DNA from: Saccharothrix sp. ST-888
GTDB taxonomy: Bacteria > Actinomycetota > Actinomycetes > Streptomycetales > Streptomycetaceae
Length of the DNA: 64,000 nucleotides
NCBI RefSeq assembly: GCF_000955975.1
Contig: NZ_JYJF01000004.1
Span: 71,440 to 135,439, forward strand
Direction: 5' to 3'
How positions within the stretch are numbered: position 1 is the stretch's first letter; every line of letters begins with the position of its first letter. Under the pieces are notes generated by a model. It saw only the letters and a program-made list of their open reading frames with translations. It did not search any database and had not been told where the DNA came from. The position numbers were made by a program, and so were the translations under genes. Shown piece after piece: positions 40,582 through 49,725 of this stretch.

Positions 40582-42968
40582 GCACCGACATCTGGGCCTG
40601 GGTCCACGACGTCCACGGTGACCTGGTGGATTCCGGCCAGCACCGGCTGGCCACCGCGCTCGCGGAGATCGCCGGGCACGCCGTCGAGGGCCGCAACGAC
40701 CGGCTCGACGCGATGTACCCGGAGGCCGTCGCCTCCGCCCGCGCGCTCGGCCTGCCCTGGGTCGAGGTCTTCCTGCGCCACTGGCGGCTGCAGAACCTGC
40801 TGAACAAGCGCCACCAGGGCGAGGCCGCGATGGCCGAGGCGGTCTCGCTGCTGGAGTTCGCGCACCGCGAGGAGACCGCGAGCTGCCCGCAGTCCGTCTG
40901 CGCCGTGCAGGACTTCACCATCTGCCACGCCAACATCGACGGGCCCGGGTACGTCACCGAGCGGCTTGCCGTGCTGGAGGAGACGCTGGAGCGGGTCGAG
41001 CCCGGCCGCGCCTGCTTCGACTGCCTCTCCCGCGAGTACGCCGACACCCTGGAGGACGACGGCCGCGCCGAGCAGGCCCTGGTCCACCTCGACCGCGCGC
41101 AGTCCCGGATCAAGGCCGCGGGCCAGCAGGTCTCGCTCGCCTTCGGCCACAGCCGCGCCTCCGCGCTGTACCGGCTCGGCCGCTACCAGGACGCCCTGGC
41201 GGCCTACGACACCGCCGAGCTCGCCTACGTCTCGGGCCGCCGCACGTTGGACGACGACGACCGCCGCAAGCTCGCCGTCGGCCGCGCCGTCATGCTCTCC
41301 GCCCTCGGCCGCACCGAGCTCGCCCTGGAGCAGCTCCCGAGCATCGAGGAGGCCGAGCGCTACCCGGACATCCGCTACCGCTGGGCCACCGCGGTGGAGT
41401 CGCTGACCGCCGCCGGCGCCTACCCGAACGACGCCGACCTCGGCGCCCGCCTCGCCCACTGGGTCGGCTACCTGGACACCGCAGGCTCCCACCGGCCCTG
41501 CCTCAACCTGCTGCTGATCGCCGGTCGGCTCGCGGTCCGGCGCGGCGCCCGGACGGTGGCCCTGACGCTCGCGGCCACCGGCGAGCGCAAGCTGACCCGG
41601 CTGCGGCGCACCGACGGGGTCGCCGAGCAGGTCGCCGCCGTGCGCGCCGAGGCCGAGGCACTGCCCGTCCCGCCGCTCCCGGTGCCCGTCGGCGAGCTGC
41701 TCGACTGGCTGGCCGGGCAGGAGGTCCCGGCCGAGTACGCCGCCGACCTGCTCGCCGCCGCCCATGCGGAGTCGACCGCGGGGGCACCCACGGGGGCCCG
41801 GGAGACCGACGCAGGCCAGGGGGCCGCCGCGCCGGTCACCGACCTGGTGCTCAACCTGGCCGGTGCGCTGGGCGGTCTGGGGCACACCGCTGCCGCCGCC
41901 GAGCTGCTCTGGGCCAGGCTGGAGCAGGACCACGAGCACGAGCACCTGGTCGGGGTGCTCGCCGGGGTGCTGATCGAGGCCGGTGACGGCGAGGGCGTGA
42001 AGCGGCTGGCCGACCGCCTGATGTCCCGCAGCCCGGCGGACGCCCACTGGACGCGGGCCCGCTGGGCCGCCGCCGAGGGCCGTTGGGCCGAGGTCGGCGA
42101 GCACTGCGCCGCCCTGCTGGCCGAGGATCCTTCCCGGATCAACCCGCGCCGGCTCGCCGCCTCCGCCGCGACCAGGCTCGGCGACCACGCCACCGCCCAA
42201 CGGCTCTACCAGGAGCTGCTGGAGCATGCACTGCCCGCCGAGGGCACCCCGCCCGAGGAGCAGTACCGGACGGTCCAGCAGCCCGACCTCTGGCACCTGA
42301 TCACCGCCGCCACGGCGAACCGGGACTGGGCGGCCGTGCGGTCGGTCGGCGCCCGGCTCGGGATCGAGTTCGAGAGCGACAGCGGTCCGGTCGACGAGGA
42401 GTGGCAGCTGGTCACGGTCCGGGCGACCAGGGACAACGGCTCCACCGCCGAACTCCCCGCGGTCCGTACCGGTCCGGCCACCGCGCGGATCCTGCCGGTG
42501 CTCGGTGCGGAGCTGCCGCTCAACCACCGGGACACCGTGGTCTTCGGTCCCGCGCTGCTCAACGAGCCGCCCGCCGAGGGCGAGTCCGGCGAGGACTGGC
42601 GGCCCGCCTTCGAGCTGCTCACCCTGCTCGACCCGGCCGGCTACACCACCTACTGGCTGGACGGCGGCTGGCCGGGCGGCGACGCCTGGGGCGCGCTGCG
42701 CGAGGCCCTCGGCGAGGCGGGCTACGGCCTCTGGGCCTACAGCAACGGCGAGTACACGATCACCGACCCGGCGGACGAGGACGGCGCGCTGCCCGGCGTC
42801 TACGCCGCGCTCGGTGTGCCGCCGACCGCCTCGGCGGTCGAGGCGGACGCGCTGCTCTCCCGGCTGACGGCAGCCTGGGAGCACCCGCTGAGCTGGCTCG
42901 ACCTGGCCGAGACGGCGGGCGTCGAGGTGGCCCGCCACCAGGGGATCGTCGACCGCTACGGGCTCTGA
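40578..42968 (+). CDS. Large TPR-type helical-repeat protein coupled to the Hsp90-like gene
   Basis: 796 residues, mostly helical, without signal peptide. TPR-like pairs are visible from about 90 to 270 (EQALVHLDRAQSRIKAAGQ, ALYRLGRYQDALAAYDTAEL, AVMLSALGRTELALEQLPSI) and again around 430-560 (GHTAAAAELLWARLEQDHEH, RLGDHATAQRLYQELLEHAL). The last 200 residues have a distinct part (PAVRTGPATARILPVLGAEL, YWLDGGWPGGDAWGALREAL) that I do not recognise. ATG overlaps the Hsp90 stop. Eukaryotic Hsp90 also works with TPR co-chaperones, which makes a client-delivery role plausible here. The usual EEVD tail that TPR clamps bind is not evident in the Hsp90 partner. Confidence 0.8.
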   Translation: MSTDIWAWVHDVHGDLVDSGQHRLATALAEIAGHAVEGRNDRLDAMYPEAVASARALGLPWVEVFLRHWRLQNLLNKRHQGEAAMAEAVSLLEFAHREETASCPQSVCAVQDFTICHANIDGPGYVTERLAVLEETLERVEPGRACFDCLSREYADTLEDDGRAEQALVHLDRAQSRIKAAGQQVSLAFGHSRASALYRLGRYQDALAAYDTAELAYVSGRRTLDDDDRRKLAVGRAVMLSALGRTELALEQLPSIEEAERYPDIRYRWATAVESLTAAGAYPNDADLGARLAHWVGYLDTAGSHRPCLNLLLIAGRLAVRRGARTVALTLAATGERKLTRLRRTDGVAEQVAAVRAEAEALPVPPLPVPVGELLDWLAGQEVPAEYAADLLAAAHAESTAGAPTGARETDAGQGAAAPVTDLVLNLAGALGGLGHTAAAAELLWARLEQDHEHEHLVGVLAGVLIEAGDGEGVKRLADRLMSRSPADAHWTRARWAAAEGRWAEVGEHCAALLAEDPSRINPRRLAASAATRLGDHATAQRLYQELLEHALPAEGTPPEEQYRTVQQPDLWHLITAATANRDWAAVRSVGARLGIEFESDSGPVDEEWQLVTVRATRDNGSTAELPAVRTGPATARILPVLGAELPLNHRDTVVFGPALLNEPPAEGESGEDWRPAFELLTLLDPAGYTTYWLDGGWPGGDAWGALREALGEAGYGLWAYSNGEYTITDPADEDGALPGVYAALGVPPTASAVEADALLSRLTAAWEHPLSWLDLAETAGVEVARHQGIVDRYGL

Positions 42969-43036
42969 GCGCGGCCCCCGGAGGCGTACGCCGCCGACGC
43001 GCCGTCAGGCCAGGCAGCCGTCGGACCGTCCAGCCG

Positions 43037-43723
43037 TCAGGCCATCCAGAAGAAGACGGCGGTCATCCGCTTCTCCTCCAGGGTGCTGCCCCAGTACTCG
43101 GTGGCGCTGTGGATCATGTTGGAGGTGTAGAGCAGCAGCCGGTTGTACTTGTTCGCCACCCGGACGTCCTCGGTGAAGGCGTCCGGGGAGACGAAGCGGG
43201 TGCCCAGGGCCTCCACCAGGTTGGTGTGCGGGGCGGTCACCATGTTGCCGCCGAGCGTGCCGCCGGGCATGTTCTGCCGGTAGAAGCTGGTGCCGCAGTC
43301 CCTGGGCACGTCCGGGTTGAGGTAGAGCACCGCGGCGTACCGGCACAGCGCGCGCGAGTCGGTGTGCGGGCGGACCTCGCCCTCGTCCCGGCCGACCACC
43401 TGGATGCAGTTGTGGTTGAGGGTGGCGCCGCCGGGGGCACTCTCCTGCCAGAGCCTGCGCGCGCCGGTCGCCTTCATCACCTGCCGCTCGATCCGGGCGA
43501 GTTCCTCCGGCTCGAGTCCGGGCATGGTGCGCAGCCCGGGCCAGGTCTCGGGCTTGTACGGGTAGCCCTCGGTCCAGTCGTCCTTGGCCAGGCAGCGCGC
43601 CCGCACGGCGTCCACGTCGGGGAGCACGTTGTCGAGCACCCAGTAGTCCCGCCCTGGTGTGGGCTTGCGGTAGGGGAGGACCGGGAGAGCCGGGGTCCTC
43701 TGCGGCCTCGGGGGCATTGGCAT
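43037..43723 (-). CDS. 2-oxoglutarate/Fe(II)-oxygenase-like protein (DUF6445 type)
   Basis: 228 residues. The metal-binding HxD appears in EVRPHTDSRALCRYAAVLYL, and a distal His in SNMIHSATEYWGSTLEEKRM with a following basic residue suits 2-oxoglutarate binding. That arrangement is typical of prolyl-hydroxylase-like oxygenases. The start is unsure: ATG 43723 or 43717 lack a strong ribosome binding site, and a TTG at 43774 extends the frame. It is divergent from the DedA gene, with a possible PHO box between. The substrate is unknown. Confidence 0.75.
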   Translation of the reverse strand: MPMPPRPQRTPALPVLPYRKPTPGRDYWVLDNVLPDVDAVRARCLAKDDWTEGYPYKPETWPGLRTMPGLEPEELARIERQVMKATGARRLWQESAPGGATLNHNCIQVVGRDEGEVRPHTDSRALCRYAAVLYLNPDVPRDCGTSFYRQNMPGGTLGGNMVTAPHTNLVEALGTRFVSPDAFTEDVRVANKYNRLLLYTSNMIHSATEYWGSTLEEKRMTAVFFWMA

Positions 43724-43768
43724 GGGCAGACCATACAGTTCGGGCCTGTCACGGCACTCCCGCGAGAT

Positions 43769-43790
43769 GGTCAACTTTCGGTCAACTCAA
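43769..43790. promoter_or_regulatory. Candidate PHO box (two 11-base direct repeats)
   Basis: GGTCAACTTTC GGTCAACTCAA: two 11-base units sharing GGTCAACT, close to the streptomycete PhoP unit GTTCACCnnnn in both period and core. It lies about 85 bases before the DedA start and about 45 bases before the oxygenase start. Confidence 0.45.
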
Positions 43791-43875
43791 GGGCGTTGGC
43801 TCTTCTCTTGGTGAATGCTTTACCATTTCATTGCACAAGCCATGCCGACCGCACCGTCCGTCAGGAGTTCAGCGC

Positions 43876-44538
43876 GTGACCAGCCTCTCCCTCGGCCCGT
43901 CCTGGCTCGATCCCACGACCCTGATCTCCACCTTCGGCCTGCTCGGCATCCTGGCGATCGTGTTCGCCGAGTCCGGCCTGCTGATCGGCTTCTTCCTGCC
44001 CGGTGACTCGCTCCTCTTCACGGCCGGCCTGCTGGTCGCCGACGGCACCTGCCTCAGCCGGCCGCTCTGGCTGGTCTGCCTGTTGATCGTCGCCGCGGCC
44101 GTCGCCGGTGACCAGGTCGGCTACCTGTTCGGGCGGAAGGTGGGCCCCGGTCTCTTCCGGCGCCCGGACTCGCGCCTCTTCAAGCAGGAGAACGTGGAGA
44201 AGGCGAGCGCCTTCTTCGACCGGCACGGCCCCAAGGCGATCGTGCTGGCCAGGTTCGTCCCGATCGTCCGCACCTTCACCCCGATCATCGCGGGCGTGAG
44301 CCGGATGAACTACCGGACCTTCGTCGTCCACAACGTGATCGGCGGTCTGCTCTGGGGCGGCGGCGTCACCGTCCTCGGTTACGCGCTCGGCCGGGTGGCC
44401 TTCGTCCGGGACAACATCGAGGCGATCCTGGTCGCCATCGTCCTGGTGTCGGTGGTGCCGGTCGTCGTCGAACTGCTGCGGGCCCGCCAGGCGGCCCGCG
44501 CGGCCGAGGACCGGCGGGTGGACGAGTTGGTCGACTGA
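43876..44538 (+). CDS. DedA-family membrane protein
   Basis: 220-residue SNARE-associated/DedA protein of the inner membrane, a family implicated in lipid-carrier (undecaprenyl phosphate) or phosphatidylethanolamine flipping and envelope homeostasis. Family marks are ESGLLIGFFLPGDSLLF, GDQVGYLFGRKVGPGLF, and RFVPIVRTFTPIIAGVSRM with the conserved Arg and Pro. Hydrophobic re-entrant segments flank them. GTG at 43876 follows aggag with 9-base spacing. If the upstream PHO-like repeat is real, phosphate limitation would control it. Confidence 0.92.
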   Translation: MTSLSLGPSWLDPTTLISTFGLLGILAIVFAESGLLIGFFLPGDSLLFTAGLLVADGTCLSRPLWLVCLLIVAAAVAGDQVGYLFGRKVGPGLFRRPDSRLFKQENVEKASAFFDRHGPKAIVLARFVPIVRTFTPIIAGVSRMNYRTFVVHNVIGGLLWGGGVTVLGYALGRVAFVRDNIEAILVAIVLVSVVPVVVELLRARQAARAAEDRRVDELVD

Positions 44539-44650
44539 CCGCGGCAGAGACTGCCGCTCCGTACATGTGCGTTCGCGCGTTCGATCAGGCAAGGTGGGAC
44601 AAAAGATCACATCGGTGGCCGGACGCCACCGGGGGCGGCGAGGAGTGGTA

Positions 44651-46414
44651 GTGCCTAAGCGGGGCCGGGGCCGGGGCCGATCGGGCGGCGGCAAGAAGGT
44701 CAGGGGCGGGCGGTCGGTCAGACCGGCGCCGAAGCCCGTACCACCGCGCGAGGCGCCACCCACCGAGGGCCTGCTCGGCTCCGCCGCGCCGCCCGTCGAG
44801 CGGCCCACCGTCATCCCGCTCGCGCCGCCCCCGGTCGAGACCGAGGGACTGCTGCGCCCCGGCGAGCCCGAGCCGCAGGACGCCCGGCCGCCGGGCGCCG
44901 CCGAGGACACCCTCACCCCCGAGGTCTGGCGCGCGGTCGGCTACGGCCTGCCCACCGGCCTGTCCGTGCCCACCCTCAGCCCCGGTGCCCCCGGCGCCGC
45001 ACCCTGGCCCGACCGGATGCGCACCCTGCTGCGCACGCCCATGGCCGAGCGCCCCGCCTACGAGCGCACCCAGCGCGAGCAGAAGCCCGAGGCGGCGGTC
45101 AGGAACATCCCGCGCATCCTCGACCTGACGCTCCGGATCGCCGAACTGCTGCTCGCCACCGGCGAGGCCGCCGAGGACGTCGAGGCCGCGATGCTCGGCA
45201 TCGCCCACGCGTACGGGCTCGACCACTGCGAACCGCAGGTCACCTTCACCCTGATCGGGATCTCCCACCAGCCGTCGCTGGTCGAGCCCCCGGTCACGGC
45301 GGACCGGGTGGTCCGCCGCCGGACCACCGACTACAACCGGCTCGCCGCCGTCTACAAGCTGGTCGGGGACATCACCGCGGAGAAGATCTCGGTCAACGAC
45401 GCCTACCGCCGGCTCGCCGAGATCCGCCGCAACCGCCACCCGTACCCGACCTGGCTGCTCTCCCTGGCCACCGGACTGCTGGCCGGTGCGGCCTCGTTCC
45501 TGGTCGGCGGACGGCTGGACGCCAGGGCCTGGCTGGTCTTCGCCAACGCCTTCGTCGCCGCCATCCTCGGCGACCGGCTGGCCGCGCTGATCGCCCGGCG
45601 CGGCCTGCCGGAGTTCTACCAGTTCGTGATCGCCGCGATGCCGGCCGCGACCTCCGGCGTCATCCTCTCGCTCTACCACTCCAGCCTGCGCGGCTCCGTG
45701 GTCATCACCGGTGGACTCTTCGCGCTGCTGCCCGGACGCGCCCTGGTCGCCGCCGTGCAGGACGGCCTCACCGGCTTCTACATCACCGCCGCCGCCCGGC
45801 TGCTGGAAGTCCTCTACCTGGTCGCGGGCATCATCATCGGCGTCATGCTGGTCATCTATCTCGGGCTGAACTTCGGCGCCCGCCTCAACCCGAGCGAGAG
45901 CCTGGCCGGCTTCAGCCACCCGCCGGTGCAGCTGCTCGCCGCGATCGTGCTGACCGTCGCCTTCGCCGTGCTGCTCCAGACCGGCCGCAGAAACCTTCCG
46001 CTGGTCGCCCTCAACAGCTGCGTGGGCTGGTCCACCTACGGTGTGCTCACCCAGAACGCCAGCGTCTCCCCGATCGTGGCCACCGGTGTCGCCGCGGGCC
46101 TGGTCGGCCTGTTCGGCCAGCTGATGGCCCGCTACCGCAACGCCTCCTCGCTGCCGTACGTGACGGCCGCGATCGGCCCGCTGATGCCCGGTTCGGCGAT
46201 CTACCTCGGCATGCTCTCCTTCACCCAGAACGAGCCCGTCTCCGGTCTGGTCGCGGTCGGCCGGGCCGCCGCGCTGGCGCTGGCCCTGGCCGTCGGGGTG
46301 AACCTCGGCGGTGAGATCGCCCGGCTCTTCCTCAAACGGCCGGGCGTCGAGCAGCCCCTGGCACCCGCACTGAGGGTGCCGCGCCGCGCCGCCAAACGCA
46401 CCCGGGGATTCTGA
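44651..46414 (+). CDS. ThrE-family threonine/serine exporter
   Basis: 587 residues. A long, basic then Pro-rich cytoplasmic N-terminus (about 130 residues, starting MPKRGRGRGRSGGGKK) precedes a DUF1212 part (LRIAELLLATGEAAEDVEAA, YGLDHCEPQVTFTLIGISH). About ten membrane helices follow, spanning the exporter and its DUF3815 half, with FIVAAMPAAT-like and GPLMPGSAIYLGML motifs. ThrE of Corynebacterium exports threonine and serine. GTG at 44651 was chosen because aggag is 5 bases upstream; an ATG at 44567 is possible. Followed by a membrane protein gene 55 bases on. Confidence 0.88.
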   Translation: MPKRGRGRGRSGGGKKVRGGRSVRPAPKPVPPREAPPTEGLLGSAAPPVERPTVIPLAPPPVETEGLLRPGEPEPQDARPPGAAEDTLTPEVWRAVGYGLPTGLSVPTLSPGAPGAAPWPDRMRTLLRTPMAERPAYERTQREQKPEAAVRNIPRILDLTLRIAELLLATGEAAEDVEAAMLGIAHAYGLDHCEPQVTFTLIGISHQPSLVEPPVTADRVVRRRTTDYNRLAAVYKLVGDITAEKISVNDAYRRLAEIRRNRHPYPTWLLSLATGLLAGAASFLVGGRLDARAWLVFANAFVAAILGDRLAALIARRGLPEFYQFVIAAMPAATSGVILSLYHSSLRGSVVITGGLFALLPGRALVAAVQDGLTGFYITAAARLLEVLYLVAGIIIGVMLVIYLGLNFGARLNPSESLAGFSHPPVQLLAAIVLTVAFAVLLQTGRRNLPLVALNSCVGWSTYGVLTQNASVSPIVATGVAAGLVGLFGQLMARYRNASSLPYVTAAIGPLMPGSAIYLGMLSFTQNEPVSGLVAVGRAAALALALAVGVNLGGEIARLFLKRPGVEQPLAPALRVPRRAAKRTRGF

Positions 46415-46469
46415 CCACGCGTTAGCCGGGCGACACCCGGAGCACCACGGAACGAAGGCACCGCCACCC

Positions 46470-47648
46470 ATGACCAGCACGCTGTTGGACGGCTACCGCA
46501 CCCATGTCGTCGCCGCGCACAAGCAACCGCTGTTCCTGCTGCTGGTCGGGTTCATCTGCTCGTTCGTGATGATCAGGTTCAGCGTCCGGATGATCCGCGC
46601 CAAGGTCCGCTGGTGGCCTGGCAACATCACGCCCGGCGGCCTGCACATCCACCACATGGTCTTCGGGCTCGGCTTCCTGCTGGTCGGCGGCATCGGTGTG
46701 TTCGCCACCAACGGCGGCCACCCCTGGATCAACTGGTTCGGCCTCGTGTTCGGGATCGGCTGCGGACTGGTGCTGGACGAGTTCGCGCTGATCCTGCACC
46801 TGGACGACGTCTACTGGAGCGAGCAGGGACGCAAGTCCGTGGACGCCGTCATCCTCGGCATCCTGGGCACCGCCCTGCTGCTCACCGGGTACGTGCCGCT
46901 CGGGGTGGTGCCCGGCCAGACCACGCCCGCGGGGTCGGGCCGGTGGGGACTGGTCGCGGTGATCTCGGTGAACGCCCTGGTGTCGGTCGCGGCTCTGCTC
47001 AAGGGCAAGATGTGGACCGGACTGCTCGGCATGCTGGTGCCCGGTCTCTCCTGGATCGGCGCCATCCGGCTGGCCCGGCCGAACAGCCCGTGGGCCCGCT
47101 GGTGGTACCCCGCCAGGCCGCGCCGCGAGGCGCGCGCGCTGCGGCGCGAGCGTCTGCTGCACCAGCGCGCGGACCGAGCGCGCACCTGGCTCTTCGACCT
47201 GATCGCCGGAGCGCCGGACAAGGTCCCGGCGCACCACACCGCCACCCACCGCGTCGCCGAGCGGATGGCCGCCCGGGCCACCGCCCATCTCGACGCGCAC
47301 GCGGCCCGGTCCCTCGCCCGCCGCTCCGCCCGCCTGGCCGACCGCCGCTCGGGCGCCCCGTCCACCTCGGCCCTGCCGGCCGCCGCCTCCACCGCGACCG
47401 ACCCGGAGCGGCAGGGACGGGCCCAGCAGCGCCGCCGTACGGTGCGCGCCGGGCGCAGCCGCAGCTACGCGGTCCGCCCGCCGCTCCAGCCCGGCCGGCC
47501 GGTGGCCGCCGGTGACCGCCGCACCAGCGGGGCGGGCGGTGCGTCCGGCGGCAGGCACGGTGCGCCGAGCGCCGTCGGTCCGGACGTGCGCGCCCCCTAC
47601 CGCCGCTCCAGGTTCCCCCGGCTGCCCCACCCGGCCCCCCGGCGCTGA
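46470..47648 (+). CDS. Multi-TM membrane protein with HIHHMVFG motif and basic tail
   Basis: 392 residues. About six hydrophobic helices lie in residues 18-200, with histidine-rich TPGGLHIHHMVFGLG and LDEFALILHLDDVYW, motifs of a conserved but uncharacterised actinobacterial membrane family. From residue 210 on, a long Arg/Ala-rich cytoplasmic tail follows (RREARALRRERLLHQRADR, later ERQGRAQQRRRTVRAGRSR), possibly nucleic-acid or membrane associated. The paired histidines suggest metal or heme binding, but this is inference. It may share a transcript with the ThrE-type exporter gene. Confidence 0.75.
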   Translation: MTSTLLDGYRTHVVAAHKQPLFLLLVGFICSFVMIRFSVRMIRAKVRWWPGNITPGGLHIHHMVFGLGFLLVGGIGVFATNGGHPWINWFGLVFGIGCGLVLDEFALILHLDDVYWSEQGRKSVDAVILGILGTALLLTGYVPLGVVPGQTTPAGSGRWGLVAVISVNALVSVAALLKGKMWTGLLGMLVPGLSWIGAIRLARPNSPWARWWYPARPRREARALRRERLLHQRADRARTWLFDLIAGAPDKVPAHHTATHRVAERMAARATAHLDAHAARSLARRSARLADRRSGAPSTSALPAAASTATDPERQGRAQQRRRTVRAGRSRSYAVRPPLQPGRPVAAGDRRTSGAGGASGGRHGAPSAVGPDVRAPYRRSRFPRLPHPAPRR

Positions 47649-47779
47649 CCGCACGGCCGATGCCCATCGCGCGTTCGCCGAAGGGAAACTGGCGCAGGGT
47701 CGGCAGATCCGACATCTCACCCGACAGGACGCACAGGGCTGGCGCCGGTCCGTTGCGAGGTTTGAGAGCATTACGGAAA

Positions 47780-47795
47780 GTGACCTGATTGTCAC
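47780..47795. promoter_or_regulatory. Inverted repeat before the NlpC/P60 gene
   Basis: GTGAC-ctgatt-GTCAC, 51 bases before the ATG. The region is A/T-rich for this genome (attacggaaagtgacctg). Possible operator; the spacing does not match the streptomycete Crp motif. Confidence 0.35.
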
Positions 47796-47845
47796 GTGAT
47801 GGGATATTCGATGGAACGTCAGACGTCGTGAGAGAGGGCTCGCCC

Positions 47846-49087
47846 ATGGCACGCAGACTCCTGCCGACGCTCCTGCTGTCGCTCTCGGGCCTGCTCGGCC
47901 TGCTTCCCACGGCCGCCGCGGCGCCGAGCACCAGGGCCATCGCCCCCGCGCTGCCCCTGCCGGCGGTCGCTGCGGACGACCCCTACCCCTCGGCCGACCA
48001 CGTCGCCCAGGCCGAGGCCGACGCCACCGTGAAGGCCGGCTCCAGCGCGGCGATCGAAGCCCGGCTGACCGCCGCGCAGACCGAACTCGCGGACGCGGGC
48101 CGGGCCGCCGAGCAGGCGGTGGAGGCCTACAACGGCGCACAGGCGCGGCTGGCCAAGGCCCGCACCGAGTCGGCCGCCGCCGCCCGGCGCGCCGCCGCGG
48201 CCGAGGTGGACCGTACCGACGCGGCCGAACGCGCCGCCCAGCTGGCGGCCGAGACCTACCGTCAGGGCACCAGTGCCGAACTCTCCGCGATCAACGCCCT
48301 GCTCGGCTCCAAGGGCCCGCGCGCCGCCGGCGACCAGGCCACCGCCGTCGGCGTGGCCGGGGCCCGTACCCGGGAGATCCTGGACACGGCCACCGCCGCC
48401 GTCGCGGCCGCCGCCCGTACTTCCGCCGCCGCCCACGAGGCCGAGCAGGCCGCCGTCCGCGCCACCGAGGCCGTCCGGGAGGCCAAGGAGCAGACGCAGC
48501 GCAGGCTCGCCGCCCAGCAAGCGCAGGTCGCCGAGATCGCTGACCGTCGCGAGCACCTGCTCGCCGAACTGGCCGCCGCCCGCAACACCGCCGTCGAGCT
48601 GGAGCGGCAGCGGCGCGAGGCCCTGGAGTCGATCGCCGAGCGCGCGGCGGAGGAGGCGGCCAGGGCGGCTGCCGAGGCCGTGGCCGCGGCACCGAACCCG
48701 TCGGCCGACAGTGCCTGGTCGGCCGGGGGTGCGGAGGGCGTCATCGCCTTCGCCCGTTCCAAGATCGGACTGCCGTACATCTGGGGCGGCGAGGGCCCGG
48801 CCGGGTACGACTGCTCCGGGCTGACCATGATGGCCTGGCAGCGGGGCGGCAAGCCGCTCACCCACTTCGCGGCCACCCAGTACGCCGAGTCCACCCCGAT
48901 CGGATACCACCAACTCCGGCCCGGCGACCTGGTGTTCTGGACTCACACCGGCCGTGCCGCCGACATCTACCACGTGGCCATCTACATCGGCGACGACCAG
49001 ATGATCGAGGCCCCGCGCCCCGGTATGGCGATCAAGCAGGCCAGCCTCTGGATCATGGGCCGCCCGGACTTCTACGGCCGTCCGTAG
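47846..49087 (+). CDS. Secreted NlpC/P60 peptidoglycan endopeptidase with coiled-coil domain
   Basis: Cuts D-Glu-diaminopimelate links in cell-wall peptides, as RipA-type hydrolases do at division. The 413-residue product has a signal peptide (LLPTLLLSLSGLLGLLPTAA), and a long Ala/Glu-rich coiled coil at about 50-280 that may inhibit or position the enzyme. The NlpC/P60 domain at about 295-413 has Cys323 in GYDCSGLTMMAW and His376 in DIYHVAIYIG. The third polar residue lies about 12 residues after the His. ATG at 47846 follows agagagggc. Confidence 0.93.
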   Translation: MARRLLPTLLLSLSGLLGLLPTAAAAPSTRAIAPALPLPAVAADDPYPSADHVAQAEADATVKAGSSAAIEARLTAAQTELADAGRAAEQAVEAYNGAQARLAKARTESAAAARRAAAAEVDRTDAAERAAQLAAETYRQGTSAELSAINALLGSKGPRAAGDQATAVGVAGARTREILDTATAAVAAAARTSAAAHEAEQAAVRATEAVREAKEQTQRRLAAQQAQVAEIADRREHLLAELAAARNTAVELERQRREALESIAERAAEEAARAAAEAVAAAPNPSADSAWSAGGAEGVIAFARSKIGLPYIWGGEGPAGYDCSGLTMMAWQRGGKPLTHFAATQYAESTPIGYHQLRPGDLVFWTHTGRAADIYHVAIYIGDDQMIEAPRPGMAIKQASLWIMGRPDFYGRP

Positions 49088-49316
49088 GCGATCCGGTAGG
49101 TCCCTGAACCCTGCGGTCGGGTCGTCGGTGGGCCGGGCGGCCGAGGTGGCGAACGCTTCCGGACGACCCGGCAGGCGGCGGACCGTTCGTCGGGACCGGG
49201 GCCCCGGGCTCGGCCGGCTCCGACGGGACCCGGGCGCGTTCCCTCCCCGAAGAGCAGATCGTGGTGAGGTTTCCCGCATGTGGTCGCAACCCCGGGGGGT
49301 GCCGCACGTCTGGTGG

Positions 49317-49335
49317 GTTGAAGGCGCCCTTCAAC
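49317..49335. promoter_or_regulatory. Perfect short hairpin before the small secreted protein gene
   Basis: gttgaagg-cgc-ccttcaac: an 8-bp stem with a 3-base loop, 44 bases before the ATG at 49380. Operator half-sites or a leader hairpin. Confidence 0.4.
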
Positions 49336-49379
49336 TGTTGTCCCAGACCGTGTTTCCGTCACTTGCTCGGGAGAGTCCC

Positions 49380-49706
49380 ATGTCTGTGCACGCCAAGTCC
49401 AACTACCGCCCCCGCCCCCGGGTCCTGGCCGTCGCCACCGGTGTCGCGCTGCTGCTGGGCGGCGGATTCGCCGCCCAGGCCGTCGCCCACTCCGGCGTGC
49501 AGCCGGCCCCCGCCGCGCCGAAGGTCACCACGACCGGCGACGCGGCCCCGCAGGTCGTGTCGACGCCCGACGGCTCGAAGCCCGCCGGTGCCCCGAAGGT
49601 CGTCGAGGCGGGTAGGCCGGCCGAGGTGGTCAAGCCCGGCGCCGGGTCCGCCCCGGCCGAGAACGCGCCCCGGGTGATCCAGCCGGGCAGTGGAGTGAAG
49701 AAGTAG
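49380..49706 (+). CDS. Small secreted Ala/Pro/Val-rich protein, 108 residues
   Basis: Signal peptide or anchor (RPRVLAVATGVALLLGGGFA, about 13-33), then a low-complexity mature region with repeated PKV and PxVV steps (APKVTTTGDAAPQVVS, GAPKVVEAGRPAEVVKPG) and a basic GSGVKK end. No catalytic motif or cysteine. Possibly a wall-spanning stalk. The ATG follows gggag. Upstream of the SigE-family gene, separated by a terminator. Confidence 0.65.
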   Translation: MSVHAKSNYRPRPRVLAVATGVALLLGGGFAAQAVAHSGVQPAPAAPKVTTTGDAAPQVVSTPDGSKPAGAPKVVEAGRPAEVVKPGAGSAPAENAPRVIQPGSGVKK

Positions 49707-49725
49707 CAGCAGCGGCAGCACCACG

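Noticed and set aside
47780..47795. Crp binding site
   Set aside because: Streptomycete Crp sites read GTG-N6-GNCAC; the spacing here is two bases too long.
47649..47845. c-di-AMP (ydaO-type) riboswitch before the NlpC/P60 gene
   Set aside because: Such riboswitches do precede wall-hydrolase genes in streptomycetes, but the conserved ydaO core sequences could not be found in this 197-base leader.
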